Assembly: GCA_017408685.1 (NCBI GenBank)
Contig: JAFQUE010000018.1
Span: 1-64,000 of the forward strand
DNA: 64,000 nt
DNA from: Bacteroidaceae bacterium
GTDB taxonomy: Bacteria > Bacteroidota > Bacteroidia > Bacteroidales > Bacteroidaceae
Direction: 5' to 3'
Shown: piece by piece, positions 1-8,298 of the stretch
Layout: every line of letters starts with the position of its first letter
Position numbering within the stretch: position 1 is the first letter of the stretch
Translations under genes and position numbers: made by a program
Notes under the pieces: generated by a model
The model's database searches: none
Told to the model about the DNA's origin: nothing
The model's input: only the letters and a program-made list of their open reading frames with translations

Positions 1-72
1 ATGTACATTGACAACATCAAAATAATCAAGTGTGCCGGTGGGAAGCAGAAGGGAGTAGCCGTCTTTTTGCAT
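1..72 (-). CDS. 5' end of an IS transposase N-terminal protein (ISAon1-like), cut by window edge
   Basis: The first 72 bases on the minus strand encode 24 codons beginning MQKDGYSLLLPTGTLDYFDV and run off the left edge. This opening resembles the small helix-turn-helix N-terminal protein that precedes the DDE transposase in ISAon1-type elements of Bacteroidota. The ATG at 72-70 is supported by a consensus -7 box (TATTTTTG) just upstream on the same strand. Most of the element lies outside the window, so intactness cannot be judged. The family call rests on recalled similarity of a short peptide and is only moderately sure. Confidence 0.5.
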   Translation of the reverse strand, partial: MQKDGYSLLLPTGTLDYFDVVNVH

Positions 73-94
73 AGTCTTTGAATTTTATTGACAG

Positions 95-102
95 CAAAAA
101 TA
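95..102 (-). promoter_or_regulatory. -7 promoter box for the left-edge transposase
   Basis: TATTTTTG on the minus strand matches the Bacteroidota -7 consensus TAnnTTTG and sits 22 bases before the ATG at 72. Confidence 0.45.
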
Positions 103-177
103 AACATTTATTTTTTACCCCTCAACTTTTTACGTTGAGCCAGTTTATTACTATTTTTGTTTTAAACAAATTATCAC

Positions 178-185
178 TACATTTG
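178..185 (+). promoter_or_regulatory. Promoter of the TM2/DUF2752 pair
   Basis: TACATTTG fits TAnnTTTG. A TTTG at 156-159 lies 18 bases upstream as a -33 element. Predicted start near 192 gives a leader of about 28 bases before the ATG at 220. Confidence 0.55.
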
Positions 186-219
186 TTTGGAACAATATTA
201 ACCATAAATATGTAATATC

Positions 220-537
220 ATGCCTTTTTGCAGGAACTGCGGCGCAGAAGTCAATGAGAATGCTGCCATATGCACAAAATGTGGTGCATGGATAAATGAG
301 AGCCACAACGAACAGAATAACCAGAAAGAGAGAACCGAATGGCTTATAGTGCTGTTGCTCTGTTTCTTCCTTGGGTGTTTGGGGATACACCGTTTCTATG
401 TAGGCAAAACCGGTACAGGTATTGTACAGTTGCTCACATGTGGCGGTTGCGGTATTTGGGCACTCATTGATTTCATAATGATTTTAGTTGGAAGTTTCAC
501 CGATGCCAACGGCAACAAAATCAAGAGCTGCCTGTAA
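220..537 (+). CDS. Zinc-ribbon plus TM2 domain membrane protein
   Basis: A 105-residue protein. Residues 1-25 form a zinc ribbon with two CxxC knuckles (CRNC and CTKC). A polar linker follows, then a TM2 domain of two hydrophobic helices (about 41-60 and 68-95) joined by the family's short turn containing GIHRFYVGKTGTG. TM2 proteins are small inner-membrane proteins of unknown role, common in gut Bacteroidales. The ATG is the first in frame after a good promoter. The 3' end overlaps the next gene's likely start by 35 bases in another frame, so the two are probably co-transcribed and translationally coupled. Confidence 0.85.
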   Translation: MPFCRNCGAEVNENAAICTKCGAWINESHNEQNNQKERTEWLIVLLLCFFLGCLGIHRFYVGKTGTGIVQLLTCGGCGIWALIDFIMILVGSFTDANGNKIKSCL

Positions 538-805
538 ACTGCTCGTTATGTTGTTGTTGCCTGTTGTGCTTTATTCAATTCCCACCAACGGAATTTTCAA
601 CGGAGAAACAACATGCCTGTTCAGTAGATTCCTCGACATTGAATGTTGGGGTTGCGGAATAACACGGGCATTTTTTTCGCTCCTTTACGGGAAATTCATA
701 CAAGCATGGGAATACAACCCGCTCATAGTACCATTGTTTCCATTATTAATATGGATGTGGGGCAAAGAGGTGTGGAAAGCCTTAAAGGAATTAAAGCAAC
801 TATAA
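503..805 (+). CDS. DUF2752 family membrane protein
   Basis: About 100 residues with a hydrophobic helix near the N-terminus, a central WGCGITRAF motif and a second hydrophobic helix. The C-G-x-T-R-A pattern is the hallmark of DUF2752, a small membrane family of unknown function that often accompanies TM2 proteins. The frame is open from a TTG at 488, but the ATG at 503 is the more plausible start; an ATG at 548 is possible. It overlaps the end of the TM2 gene and ends just before a bidirectional terminator. Confidence 0.7.
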   Translation: MPTATKSRAACKLLVMLLLPVVLYSIPTNGIFNGETTCLFSRFLDIECWGCGITRAFFSLLYGKFIQAWEYNPLIVPLFPLLIWMWGKEVWKALKELKQL

Positions 806-853
806 CAAAACAACAAAAGGACAATCATGCGATTGTCCTTTTGTTGTTTTGTT
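804..853. terminator. Bidirectional terminator between DUF2752 and tyrS
   Basis: A perfect inverted repeat with two 23-base arms (804-826 and 831-853) and a 4-base loop. The outer arms are A/T-rich, giving a T-rich tail in either direction, and it lies between convergent genes. Confidence 0.85.
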
Positions 854-862
854 AACAGTAAT

Positions 863-2158
863 TCACTTTGCAATAATAAGGTAATAATTCTTCTTACCTT
901 TTTGTACAAGGATATACTTGTCATTGAGAAGGTTGTCGGTGTTAATCACCTGGTCAAAGGCTGCAAGTTTTTCCTTATTCACAGAAACTCCACCACCCTG
1001 TACCAATTTACGCATTTCACCCTTTGAGGCAAAGATTGCGGCCATTTCAGTTGTGAGGTCAACAGCCTTAACTCCTTCATTGAGTGCCGCACGTGAGACC
1101 TCGAACTGAGGCACACCGTCAAAAACAGCAAGCAGAGTATCTTCGTCAAGTGAGCGCAGTGCCTCCGTTGAAGCATTGCCGAAGAGGATATTTGAAGCCT
1201 CCACAGCCTTGTTATACTCCTCTTCACCATGGACAAGCAGTGTAACCTCCATTGCCAGACGTTTCTGCAACAGACGCATATGAGGCGCCTGAGCATGCTC
1301 CGCAACAAGTGCCTCAATCTCCTCGCGGCAAATGGATGTGAATATCTTTATATACTTCTCGGCGTCCTCATCGCTCACATTCAGCCAGAACTGATAGAAA
1401 CGGTAAGGGGATGTGTAACGTTTGTCGAGCCATATATTGCCCTGTTCTGTCTTGCCGAACTTCTTTCCATCGGCCTTGGTTATAAGCGGGCATGTCAATG
1501 CAAACACCTCATTGCCCGACATCTTGCGTATCATTTCGGTACCTGTTGTGATGTTTCCCCACTGGTCGGCACCACCCAACTGGAGTTTGCAACCGTGTGT
1601 CTCGTTCAGGTGAACATAATCATAGCCCTGAAGCAACTGGTATGTAAACTCAGTGAATGACATACCGTCGGTACCGGCCTCGCCTGAAAGGCGACGCTTT
1701 ACAGAATCCTTTGACATCATATAGTTCACGGTGATCATCTTTCCTATGTTACGGATGAAATCAAGGAATGTAAAGTTCTTCATCCAGTCATAGTTGTTCA
1801 CAAGTACTGCTGCATTGGGTGCGTCGCTGTCAAAATCAAGGAATCGGGCAAGTTGCTTCTTCAATGCCTCCTGATTATGACGGAGTTTCTCCTCGTCAAT
1901 GAGGACACGCTCTTTTGACTTACCCGATGGGTCGCCAATCATACCCGTGGCACCACCTATGAGCGCAATGGGTTTGTGGCCGCAAAGCTGGAAGTGGCGC
2001 AACATCATCACACCTACAAGGTGACCTATGTGAAGGGAATCGGCTGTAGGGTCAATACCCAGATATGCACTTGTCATCTCCTTCTGCAACTGTTCCTCGG
2101 TTCCGGGGGTCATGTCCTGAATCATGCCCCTCCATTTAAGTTCTTGTACAAAATTCAT
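863..2158 (-). CDS. tyrS: Tyrosyl-tRNA synthetase
   Basis: 431 residues, the usual length for bacterial TyrRS. The class I HIGH motif is at residues 43-46 ([10 protein letters not shown]), preceded by [10 protein letters not shown]. The KMSKS-type loop reads KFGKTEQG. The tyrosine/ATP pocket pattern [11 protein letters not shown] is present, and the C-terminal ~65 residues form the S4-like tRNA-binding domain ([11 protein letters not shown]). The enzyme charges tRNA-Tyr in the cytoplasm. It lies 40 bases downstream of the MBL gene on the same strand and ends at a strong terminator, so it is probably the last gene of a tamL-MBL-tyrS run. Confidence 0.97.
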   Translation of the reverse strand: MNFVQELKWRGMIQDMTPGTEEQLQKEMTSAYLGIDPTADSLHIGHLVGVMMLRHFQLCGHKPIALIGGATGMIGDPSGKSKERVLIDEEKLRHNQEALKKQLARFLDFDSDAPNAAVLVNNYDWMKNFTFLDFIRNIGKMITVNYMMSKDSVKRRLSGEAGTDGMSFTEFTYQLLQGYDYVHLNETHGCKLQLGGADQWGNITTGTEMIRKMSGNEVFALTCPLITKADGKKFGKTEQGNIWLDKRYTSPYRFYQFWLNVSDEDAEKYIKIFTSICREEIEALVAEHAQAPHMRLLQKRLAMEVTLLVHGEEEYNKAVEASNILFGNASTEALRSLDEDTLLAVFDGVPQFEVSRAALNEGVKAVDLTTEMAAIFASKGEMRKLVQGGGVSVNKEKLAAFDQVINTDNLLNDKYILVQKGKKNYYLIIAK

Positions 2159-2198
2159 GGTTCAATATTTTTAGTTATCAATACTCTACTGTTTATTG

Positions 2199-3002
2199 TC
2201 ATAACCTGAAAAGCTGTGACGGTGTCTTGCGCTTTAGCACATGGAACTGCACATCCTTGCCGGCAATAATGCCATACCGGGAAAATTCCATAGCAACAGT
2301 CTTGTGTGCAAGTTCCGGATGATTGTTTTCCTCGCTCAAATGACACAACCATATATATTTGAGATGTTCATTGAAATGCGACGCAAGGTAGCGTGCCGTA
2401 ACCTGGTTGCTCAAATGCCCTCTGGGACCCGACACGCGTACTTTAAGGAATTGCGGATAACGGCCCATGGCAAGCATCTGTTCTTCGTAATTCGACTCGA
2501 TTACAAGAAAGTTTGCCCGGTCGACATATGACGAGACTGTATCGGTTATCTCGCCAAGGTCGGTAGCAATACAGAATTTCTTGTCACCGGCCTCAATAAA
2601 ATACCCCACATTGTCACTGCCGTCATGCGGCACTTCAAAAGGAGTTATTTCAAAATCACGGAATGTCATCTTCTCTTCCTTCTCAATGTAACGCACAAAC
2701 ATTGGGTCAATTGGTTTTGTGGTACAATAATTCTGCGTTATTCCCTTATGCACCTCTTTGGTCGCATATACCGGTATATTTGCTTTAGAAGAGATTACCC
2801 CCAAAGACTTTATGTGGTCGGCATGGTCGTGTGTAACGAATATGGCACAAATGGATTCGAAGGGGATATTCTCCTTCTTAAGGGCAGAACGTATGACCTT
2901 TGAAGGGATACCCGCATCTATGAGAATGCCATAATCACCGGTACCGAGGTAATAGCAATTTCCGCAGCTTCCGCTGCCAATACTCATAAAACGTATCTCC
3001 AT
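2199..3002 (-). CDS. MBL-fold metallohydrolase, YycJ/WalJ-like
   Basis: 267 residues. The metal-binding motif THDHADH is at residues 57-63, with further ligands in VPHDGSDNVGY, IATDLGEI and CHLSEENNHPE. The N-terminal SIGSGSCGNCYYL is typical of the YycJ/WalJ group of cytosolic MBL proteins, some of which act as exonucleases. The gene sits between tamL (42-base gap) and tyrS (40-base gap) on the same strand. The family is clear; the substrate is not. Confidence 0.88.
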   Translation of the reverse strand: MEIRFMSIGSGSCGNCYYLGTGDYGILIDAGIPSKVIRSALKKENIPFESICAIFVTHDHADHIKSLGVISSKANIPVYATKEVHKGITQNYCTTKPIDPMFVRYIEKEEKMTFRDFEITPFEVPHDGSDNVGYFIEAGDKKFCIATDLGEITDTVSSYVDRANFLVIESNYEEQMLAMGRYPQFLKVRVSGPRGHLSNQVTARYLASHFNEHLKYIWLCHLSEENNHPELAHKTVAMEFSRYGIIAGKDVQFHVLKRKTPSQLFRL

Positions 3003-3044
3003 ATATCTTTTAATTTTTTCCTGAATTTCCCGGTTACCGGCTTA

Positions 3045-5348
3045 TCAGAACGGGTAACCGATAGCAAAATGCAAAGCAAAATCCCTGCGGAAGTCCGGAT
3101 TTATCACAGAAAACTTCTCATTTCCGGTGAGAGCAGGGTTTATTGCCTTCATTGCCGCGTCAAGTCTAAGCACAAACATATCCATCTCAAGCCTGAAACC
3201 AAGGCCATAGGACAAAGCAATATCCTTATAGAAACTGCCGAACTTGAACTGACCGCCCGGCTGTTCCTTGTAAGAACGGATTGTCCATATATTTCCGGCG
3301 TCGATAAAGACTGCCGAATGCAGTTTCCAGAACAAGTGCGAACGGTATTCCACATTAAAGTCAAGTTTCATGTCACCCGTCTGGTTTATGAAGTCAATAT
3401 TTGAATCGCTGTTCCTGTAATGTCCCGGACCCAGCGTACGCACAGTCCAACCACGCATTCCGTTTGCTCCGCCCGAGAAATAGCGCTTCTCAAACGGGAG
3501 AATACGTGAGTTGCCGTATGGATATGCAATACCAAGCCCCAAATGCACCACAAATGTATTCCTTTCATCTATCATTACACGCGTGGTAAAGTCAAAATCA
3601 CCTTTGACATACTGGGCATAAGCAATATTCATGAATGTATATTGCCCGTCGCTGTTCTTGGACGAATTCAGCGTTGTAGTCGCAAGGTATAGCAAATTTC
3701 CCGAACATTCGGCAGCGGCACGCAAGGAATATGCCACACGGTCATGCCTATGCTTGCCGTCGGGAGACGAGTTGTAGGTATACGTGTATCCGAACTTGGT
3801 TATAAGAAGGTTCTCGTAGTTATACTTGAGAATTGAGTTCCGGTTGGATATGCTGTCAAGATATTCGCTCTTGAATGTTTGGGATATCCAAGGAACATAT
3901 ATGTAGTTCAAGTCAAGGACGTCGAGCCTGTGGGTTGCCTCTTCTTTTCTGCTCCACATGTAGTTCCAAGCGCCTGAAAGCACCCTGCGGTTAAACTCCG
4001 GGCGTTCTTGTGTATTGAACTTCAGTGAAAAAGTTGTGGAGGACATGAGCATTCGCCTTTCGGCAGGAACAAAGCGCGATATCACTCCGCCTCTGAAACG
4101 CAGACTGGCCTCGGCACCATACTCCAAGAATATTTCTCCGGTGTATCCATGCAGGTTAGACACGGCTTCATATGCACCGAAAAGACGGAGAGAGAGTTGT
4201 TCCGACCTCCTGAAGAGATTACGGTCGGAGAAAGTAAAAGCCGCAGCGGCTCCAAGGTCACCGGCCGTGTTTGTACCTTCAATCTCAAAGCCCAAAGTGC
4301 GACGGCGGTTACGCTCATACATTATGTAGCAGTCGAGCAAGGCTGTATCGGGATGTTCCACCATGCGCACGGTAGAATACTTTAATGCAGGCAGTTGCAC
4401 AAAGGAGTTGTGCGTTCTCTCGACATCCTGCTGCGAGTAAAGACTATCCTTCTCAACGTAGGTATTATTGGTTAGCAGTCGTGGGCGTACTACAGCGTCG
4501 CCTTTGTAATAGATGAGATAATCCTCGAAGTGCGTTGTGTCACACTCCAGCAGAGCTTGCTTGTCTACATGAAGACCCGCTCCCGATACAAAATATATAT
4601 CGTTTATCGTATACTGCTTGTGGGGAACAGGCTCGGCGTCGGCCGAAGGGGTGAAGAGAGCGATATTCATTGTCAACTTCACCTTGTTGGAGTGATGGGC
4701 TGTATCGGCAATGTATGTTATATAGTCTTTCTGGAAACGGTAATAACCATTGTTTCTCAAATATTCTGTAATGCGACGGCGCTCATTCTCGAGCCTGTCC
4801 ACGCTGAATGGCATACCGACCTTCAACAGCGAAGAGACTGAATCGGCATAAAGGAATTCCTTGAGTTCCTTGTCCTCGGTAACCATATTCATTTCGGAGA
4901 CGTAGTACCTTTCGCGTTCATGAAGATAATATGTTGCAACAGCACGTTTCTTCTTATCGTTCTTCTTGCACTCGAGGTCTACTGTAGCATGAAGATAACC
5001 GTCATTGATAAGCATTTGCTCGATATTAGCCCTGCTCCTCTCTGCAAGCTGGGTGTCATAGATTACAGGCGCTTCGCCAATACGTTGCAGTGCTTTGTTT
5101 ATCCACAACGAAGTATCCCTACCCGAAAGGGCATATGTATACAATGGCACCTTGGCAAGACTGAACCATTTTGAATTGGGTTGCTGGCGCACATATGAAC
5201 GCGCTTTTGCAGCATTGGCCTTGTTGGTATTGGATACAATAACCACATCGTCAAGCAAATGCTCTCCTTCGGGAATAAACTTGTTCACCGAGCAGGAAAG
5301 CACCATAATATTGCATGCAAGCAGTATTATAATCTTTCTGAACGACAT
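3045..5348 (-). CDS. tamL: Translocation and assembly module lipoprotein TamL (BamA/TamA-type outer-membrane protein)
   Basis: 767 residues. A lipoprotein signal peptide ends in a lipobox with Cys at residue 19 (VLSC). POTRA-like alpha/beta segments occupy roughly the first 300 residues, followed by a 16-strand-type barrel. The barrel carries the Omp85 family motif FSGGANGMRGW and ends in aromatic GYPF. In Bacteroidota TamL is the lipidated BamA-like partner of TamB and inserts outer-membrane proteins. A divergent TrmH-type gene lies upstream. The promoter box TATATTTG lies 27 bases before the start and falls inside a repeated sequence. Confidence 0.9.
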   Translation of the reverse strand: MSFRKIIILLACNIMVLSCSVNKFIPEGEHLLDDVVIVSNTNKANAAKARSYVRQQPNSKWFSLAKVPLYTYALSGRDTSLWINKALQRIGEAPVIYDTQLAERSRANIEQMLINDGYLHATVDLECKKNDKKKRAVATYYLHERERYYVSEMNMVTEDKELKEFLYADSVSSLLKVGMPFSVDRLENERRRITEYLRNNGYYRFQKDYITYIADTAHHSNKVKLTMNIALFTPSADAEPVPHKQYTINDIYFVSGAGLHVDKQALLECDTTHFEDYLIYYKGDAVVRPRLLTNNTYVEKDSLYSQQDVERTHNSFVQLPALKYSTVRMVEHPDTALLDCYIMYERNRRRTLGFEIEGTNTAGDLGAAAAFTFSDRNLFRRSEQLSLRLFGAYEAVSNLHGYTGEIFLEYGAEASLRFRGGVISRFVPAERRMLMSSTTFSLKFNTQERPEFNRRVLSGAWNYMWSRKEEATHRLDVLDLNYIYVPWISQTFKSEYLDSISNRNSILKYNYENLLITKFGYTYTYNSSPDGKHRHDRVAYSLRAAAECSGNLLYLATTTLNSSKNSDGQYTFMNIAYAQYVKGDFDFTTRVMIDERNTFVVHLGLGIAYPYGNSRILPFEKRYFSGGANGMRGWTVRTLGPGHYRNSDSNIDFINQTGDMKLDFNVEYRSHLFWKLHSAVFIDAGNIWTIRSYKEQPGGQFKFGSFYKDIALSYGLGFRLEMDMFVLRLDAAMKAINPALTGNEKFSVINPDFRRDFALHFAIGYPF

Positions 5349-5374
5349 AATTATTGTAATTTTAAATATTCTTG

Positions 5375-5382
5375 CAAATATA
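5375..5382 (-). promoter_or_regulatory. -7 box facing tamL, inside the 59-bp repeat
   Basis: TATATTTG on the minus strand matches TAnnTTTG. The same octamer occurs facing tamL at 5460-5467 and 5613-5620 because it is part of the repeated sequences. Confidence 0.5.
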
Positions 5383-5518
5383 CGAACAAATGAGCAAGAA
5401 ATACGAAGCTTGCTTCAGTATTTTTTACAGCGAGTGCAGTATATATTCGAGATTTATCTCAAATATACGAACAAACGAGCAAGAAATACGAAGCTTGCTT
5501 GAATGTTTTTTACAGCGA
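5375..5518. repeat. Two 59-bp direct repeats, 85 bp apart
   Basis: Copies at 5375-5433 and 5460-5518 differ at only a few positions. Each starts CAAATATACGAACAAA, contains GAGCAAGAAATACGAAGCTT and ends TTTTTTACAGCGA. The block lies in the divergent tamL/trmH intergenic region. A shorter related stretch (AACGAGCAAGAAA) appears near 41149-41165. Confidence 0.9.
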
Positions 5519-5621
5519 CGACGCGTAATAAGCGTTGTTTGCGACGACTGCTACTTTAGTAGCACCAAGGAGTGCGGCTTGCCGCCCCAAAGAAAATATT
5601 CGAGATTTATCTCAAATATAC
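5443..5621. repeat. Pair of 26-bp direct repeats, 153 bp apart
   Basis: Identical 26-base copies at 5443-5468 and 5596-5621. Each holds the small palindrome GAGATTTATCTC followed by AAATATAC; the first copy overlaps the start of the second 59-bp repeat. Between 5519 and 5595 I see no gene. Confidence 0.88.
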
Positions 5622-5643
5622 AATAAACTTGGAAGATTTGAAG

Positions 5644-5651
5644 TAGATTTG
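5644..5651 (+). promoter_or_regulatory. Promoter -7 box of the TrmH-type gene
   Basis: TAGATTTG fits TAnnTTTG, about 32 bases before the ATG at 5683. Confidence 0.5.
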
Positions 5652-5682
5652 CAGTACTTTAACTATAGATTGACGAACAGAA

Positions 5683-6441
5683 ATGCTGAGCAAAGCAACA
5701 TTTAAACTGATATCATCCCTTGAACTGAAAAAATACAGGAAGGAGAGTGGGTTGTTTGTCGCCGAAGGTGGGAAATGCGTCTGTGACCTGCTGGAGTGCG
5801 GATTGAAAGCAGAGAGAGTTCTTGCAACGGAAGAGTGGTTGCACACACACGAATTCAAGTACAATACCGATGTTACCGTGGTGAGCAACGACGAACTCAA
5901 GAAGGCCAGTTTTCTTCAGACGCCACAGGGGATTCTTGGAGTCTTCAGGCAACCATCGCGCATGATTGACCTTGAGGCGCCGGAAAAGAGGTTATGCATA
6001 GCATTGGACGGTGTACAGGACCCCGGCAACCTTGGTACCATTGTGCGAATTGCCGACTGGTTCGGCATTGAAGAGATATTCTGTTCCGAATCATGTGCCG
6101 ACATATATAACCCAAAGACTGTACAAGCAACAATGGGTGCTCTGGGGCGAGTAAAGATGTTTTACACAAACCTGCCATCTTTCCTTGAACAAACCAAAGA
6201 GAAGGCACCCATATACGGAACATTCCTGGACGGAGAGAATGTATATGACAAAAAGTTGCTGAACAGGGGGATAATAGTCATGGGCAATGAAGGAAAAGGA
6301 ATAAGCGACGAGTGTGCCCTACATGTGTGCGAACGGCTTTTTATTCCCAACTATCCGCAAGGCCGCAGTACTTCGGAATCCCTCAACGTCTCTGTGGCAA
6401 CAGCCATAATATGCAGTGAATTCAGGCGCAGGAATAATTGA
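5683..6441 (+). CDS. TrmH/SpoU-family RNA 2'-O-methyltransferase
   Basis: 252 residues. An N-terminal substrate-binding region (KYRKESGLFVAEGGK) precedes the SPOUT domain. The three SpoU motifs are present: LDGVQDPGNLGTIVRIADWF, MGNEGKGIS, and IPNYPQGRSTSESLNVSVA, which form the knotted SAM site. The enzyme methylates a ribose in rRNA or tRNA; which nucleoside cannot be read from sequence. The gene is divergent from tamL and bracketed on both sides by short direct repeats. Confidence 0.92.
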   Translation: MLSKATFKLISSLELKKYRKESGLFVAEGGKCVCDLLECGLKAERVLATEEWLHTHEFKYNTDVTVVSNDELKKASFLQTPQGILGVFRQPSRMIDLEAPEKRLCIALDGVQDPGNLGTIVRIADWFGIEEIFCSESCADIYNPKTVQATMGALGRVKMFYTNLPSFLEQTKEKAPIYGTFLDGENVYDKKLLNRGIIVMGNEGKGISDECALHVCERLFIPNYPQGRSTSESLNVSVATAIICSEFRRRNN

Positions 6442-6450
6442 ATTTGCAAC

Positions 6451-6584
6451 GCGACGCAACCTGCGACGTTCACTGCAAAACTCACCGATAATCGGTGTCA
6501 TTGGCTCGTTTTGCTTTTAGTGCACCGCAGGGCGTCACTTTCAGCGACGCAACCTGCGACGTTCACTGCAAAACTCACCGATAA
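6451..6584. repeat. Perfect 41-bp direct repeat, 93-bp period
   Basis: Identical 41-base copies at 6451-6491 and 6544-6584, each starting GCGACGCAACCTGCGACG and ending ACTCACCGATAA. They lie in the 3' region of the TrmH-type gene. The second copy runs straight into the palindromic terminator. Confidence 0.92.
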
Positions 6585-6622
6585 CAAAACAAAAAGTCAT
6601 TTAAATGACTTTTTGTTTTGTT
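6583..6622. terminator. Bidirectional palindromic terminator
   Basis: A 40-base perfect palindrome with 20-base arms and no separate loop, with A-rich and T-rich outer arms. It lies between convergent genes and overlaps the stop codon of the minus-strand gene at 6621-6623. Confidence 0.85.
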
Positions 6623-6884
6623 ATTCAAGTAGCAGAAGATTGCCGGCAACATCGGCAACATAAGCAAAAAGAGGTTCACTGCCAACGTGAATCTCTTTGT
6701 TTATACAATTGACAGAATGAAGATTGGACGAAGTCGACAGATACACCTCATCGACAAATGTCATGAAAGACTCTTCTTTAAGAAAATCTTTCACACACAA
6801 TACCCTACCGCAGGAAACCTCCAGTATCTTCGAGTTGTATTCTTCGCCACTCGGCATATGTACGGAACGGGCAACGTAGAGCAT
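6621..6884 (-). CDS. Small conserved-looking protein of unknown function
   Basis: 87 residues, rich in beta-strand-forming stretches (EVYLSTSSNLHSVNC, SEPLFAYVADVAGNLLLLE), with no signal peptide or membrane helix and no motif I recognise. Its start overlaps the stop of the DUF4296 gene by one base (TAATG), the arrangement expected of translational coupling. Its stop lies within the terminator stem, so it is the last gene of the ileS-dksA-lspA run. Confidence 0.6.
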   Translation of the reverse strand: MLYVARSVHMPSGEEYNSKILEVSCGRVLCVKDFLKEESFMTFVDEVYLSTSSNLHSVNCINKEIHVGSEPLFAYVADVAGNLLLLE

Positions 6885-7699
6885 TATTCCTCTTTTTCGC
6901 CGGCGTCAACAACCTCCTTTGCCTTGAATCTCTTCAATGAAATGCCGCTAAGCAACATTTTAGCCTTGCAACGAGGGTCATCATCGGAATAATACACAAA
7001 ACCCGACAAAGAATTGATGGCGCTGACATTGTTACGCTGCACTGCAACAGAAAAATATCCCGAAGAGTCTACATCTACACTATAACCATTTGAAAGCCCA
7101 TTTACATACTTCACAAGCACGGCGGCATGCGCTTTCTGTCTTATACTATCCCGGGCCTCATTGACAAAGAGTGCGTCGAAAGAAAACGACAGACTATCCC
7201 CTACAAGCAGAGAGGAATCCTCAGGCATATCAAGATTGAAAGTCATGTGACTATGAAGATGGTTGGCCGAGAGCATTCTGTTGTGCGGCCCAATCCACAG
7301 TTCAGTCGTGTTGTAATGCAAACGTTCAAAATCGAGCGCCACGGTGAGTTCAGGAGAAGAACCCAATGCATTCAACTCTTCGACTTCGGCCTCAAGCCTG
7401 GTTTCAAGAGCCAGATAAATCTTTTGCAGGTGTTTCGGATAACGGTTATACCATCCCATTGACTCCTCGAACTGTCCCTGTGTAACACCGTGTTTGGCGA
7501 ACACATAATCATAGAAGAGTTTCTCTTTGTATTCGGCCGACGAATATTCCGAAGTCATCGATTGCACCAGATGATAATCATAGAGCAACTGCTCCATTTT
7601 GTCCGGAGCAATAACATTTTCCGGAATCTTTACTTCGCACGAAGCAAGAAACAGAATGAATGCAGATAAAAGGAATAATTTCAAGCGGTCCATAATCAT
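6884..7699 (-). CDS. DUF4296 lipoprotein
   Basis: 271 residues from the ATG at 7699, which overlaps the lspA stop (ATGA). The frame is open further upstream but those residues lack signal-peptide character; an ATG at 7693 is equally possible. A lipobox ends at Cys21 (FLASCEV). The next ~90 residues (PENVIAPDKMEQLLYDYHLVQ, YDYVFAKHGVTQGQFEESM) are typical of DUF4296, found in Bacteroidota envelope lipoproteins. The C-terminal half is beta-rich and unassigned. Co-occurrence with the lipoprotein signal peptidase fits a lipidated product. Confidence 0.82.
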   Translation of the reverse strand: MIMDRLKLFLLSAFILFLASCEVKIPENVIAPDKMEQLLYDYHLVQSMTSEYSSAEYKEKLFYDYVFAKHGVTQGQFEESMGWYNRYPKHLQKIYLALETRLEAEVEELNALGSSPELTVALDFERLHYNTTELWIGPHNRMLSANHLHSHMTFNLDMPEDSSLLVGDSLSFSFDALFVNEARDSIRQKAHAAVLVKYVNGLSNGYSVDVDSSGYFSVAVQRNNVSAINSLSGFVYYSDDDPRCKAKMLLSGISLKRFKAKEVVDAGEKEE

Positions 7700-8295
7700 T
7701 TCATGAATATATCCCTGTAGAATATCAGCAGAGCAAAAACACTGCAGCTCACACATGCGTCGGCAAAGTTGAATACAGGCCCGAAGAATATATCACCGCC
7801 AATCAATGGGACCCATTCGGGCCAAGTGAAGAGAGGAAAATAGAACATATCGACCACGCGTCCTGTCATGAAAGCAGAATAGCCTTCACCCCACGGAACA
7901 AACTCCGCTACCCGACCAAGACTCGACGAGAATATCTCACCATAGAAAAGGCAATCGATGAGGTTACCTACAGCACCGGCAAGTATAAGCGCAATGCATA
8001 CAATATACCCGAACGGAGATTTGGCCTCGCGCAGCAGTTTGATAAGATAGTAGACAATAAAACAGACTGCCACGACACGGAACAATGTCAGGAAATACTT
8101 GCTGAAAATTTCCAATCCGAAGGCCATACCATTGTTTTCGACGAAACGTATCTGGAACCAATCGCCGAAAACCATAATCCCCTCTCCGAGACACATGCTC
8201 GTTTTTACTGCAATCTTTATTGACTGGTCAATAAGGATTGCGAGTAAAACCAACGAGCATATGATTATGTTCTGTTTTTTTTTGTCTATGACCAT
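7696..8295 (-). CDS. lspA: Lipoprotein signal peptidase
   Basis: 199 residues with four hydrophobic segments. The catalytic aspartates lie in the family motifs GAVGNLIDCLFYG and FNFADACV, and the conserved VENNGMAFG is near residue 53. LspA cleaves the signal peptide of diacylglyceryl-modified prolipoproteins in the inner membrane. It is 3 bases downstream of the DksA-like gene and overlaps the next gene by four bases. It is slightly longer than proteobacterial LspA because of an insert around residues 120-145, which is usual in Bacteroidota. Confidence 0.95.
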   Translation of the reverse strand: MVIDKKKQNIIICSLVLLAILIDQSIKIAVKTSMCLGEGIMVFGDWFQIRFVENNGMAFGLEIFSKYFLTLFRVVAVCFIVYYLIKLLREAKSPFGYIVCIALILAGAVGNLIDCLFYGEIFSSSLGRVAEFVPWGEGYSAFMTGRVVDMFYFPLFTWPEWVPLIGGDIFFGPVFNFADACVSCSVFALLIFYRDIFMK

Positions 8296-8298
8296 CTG

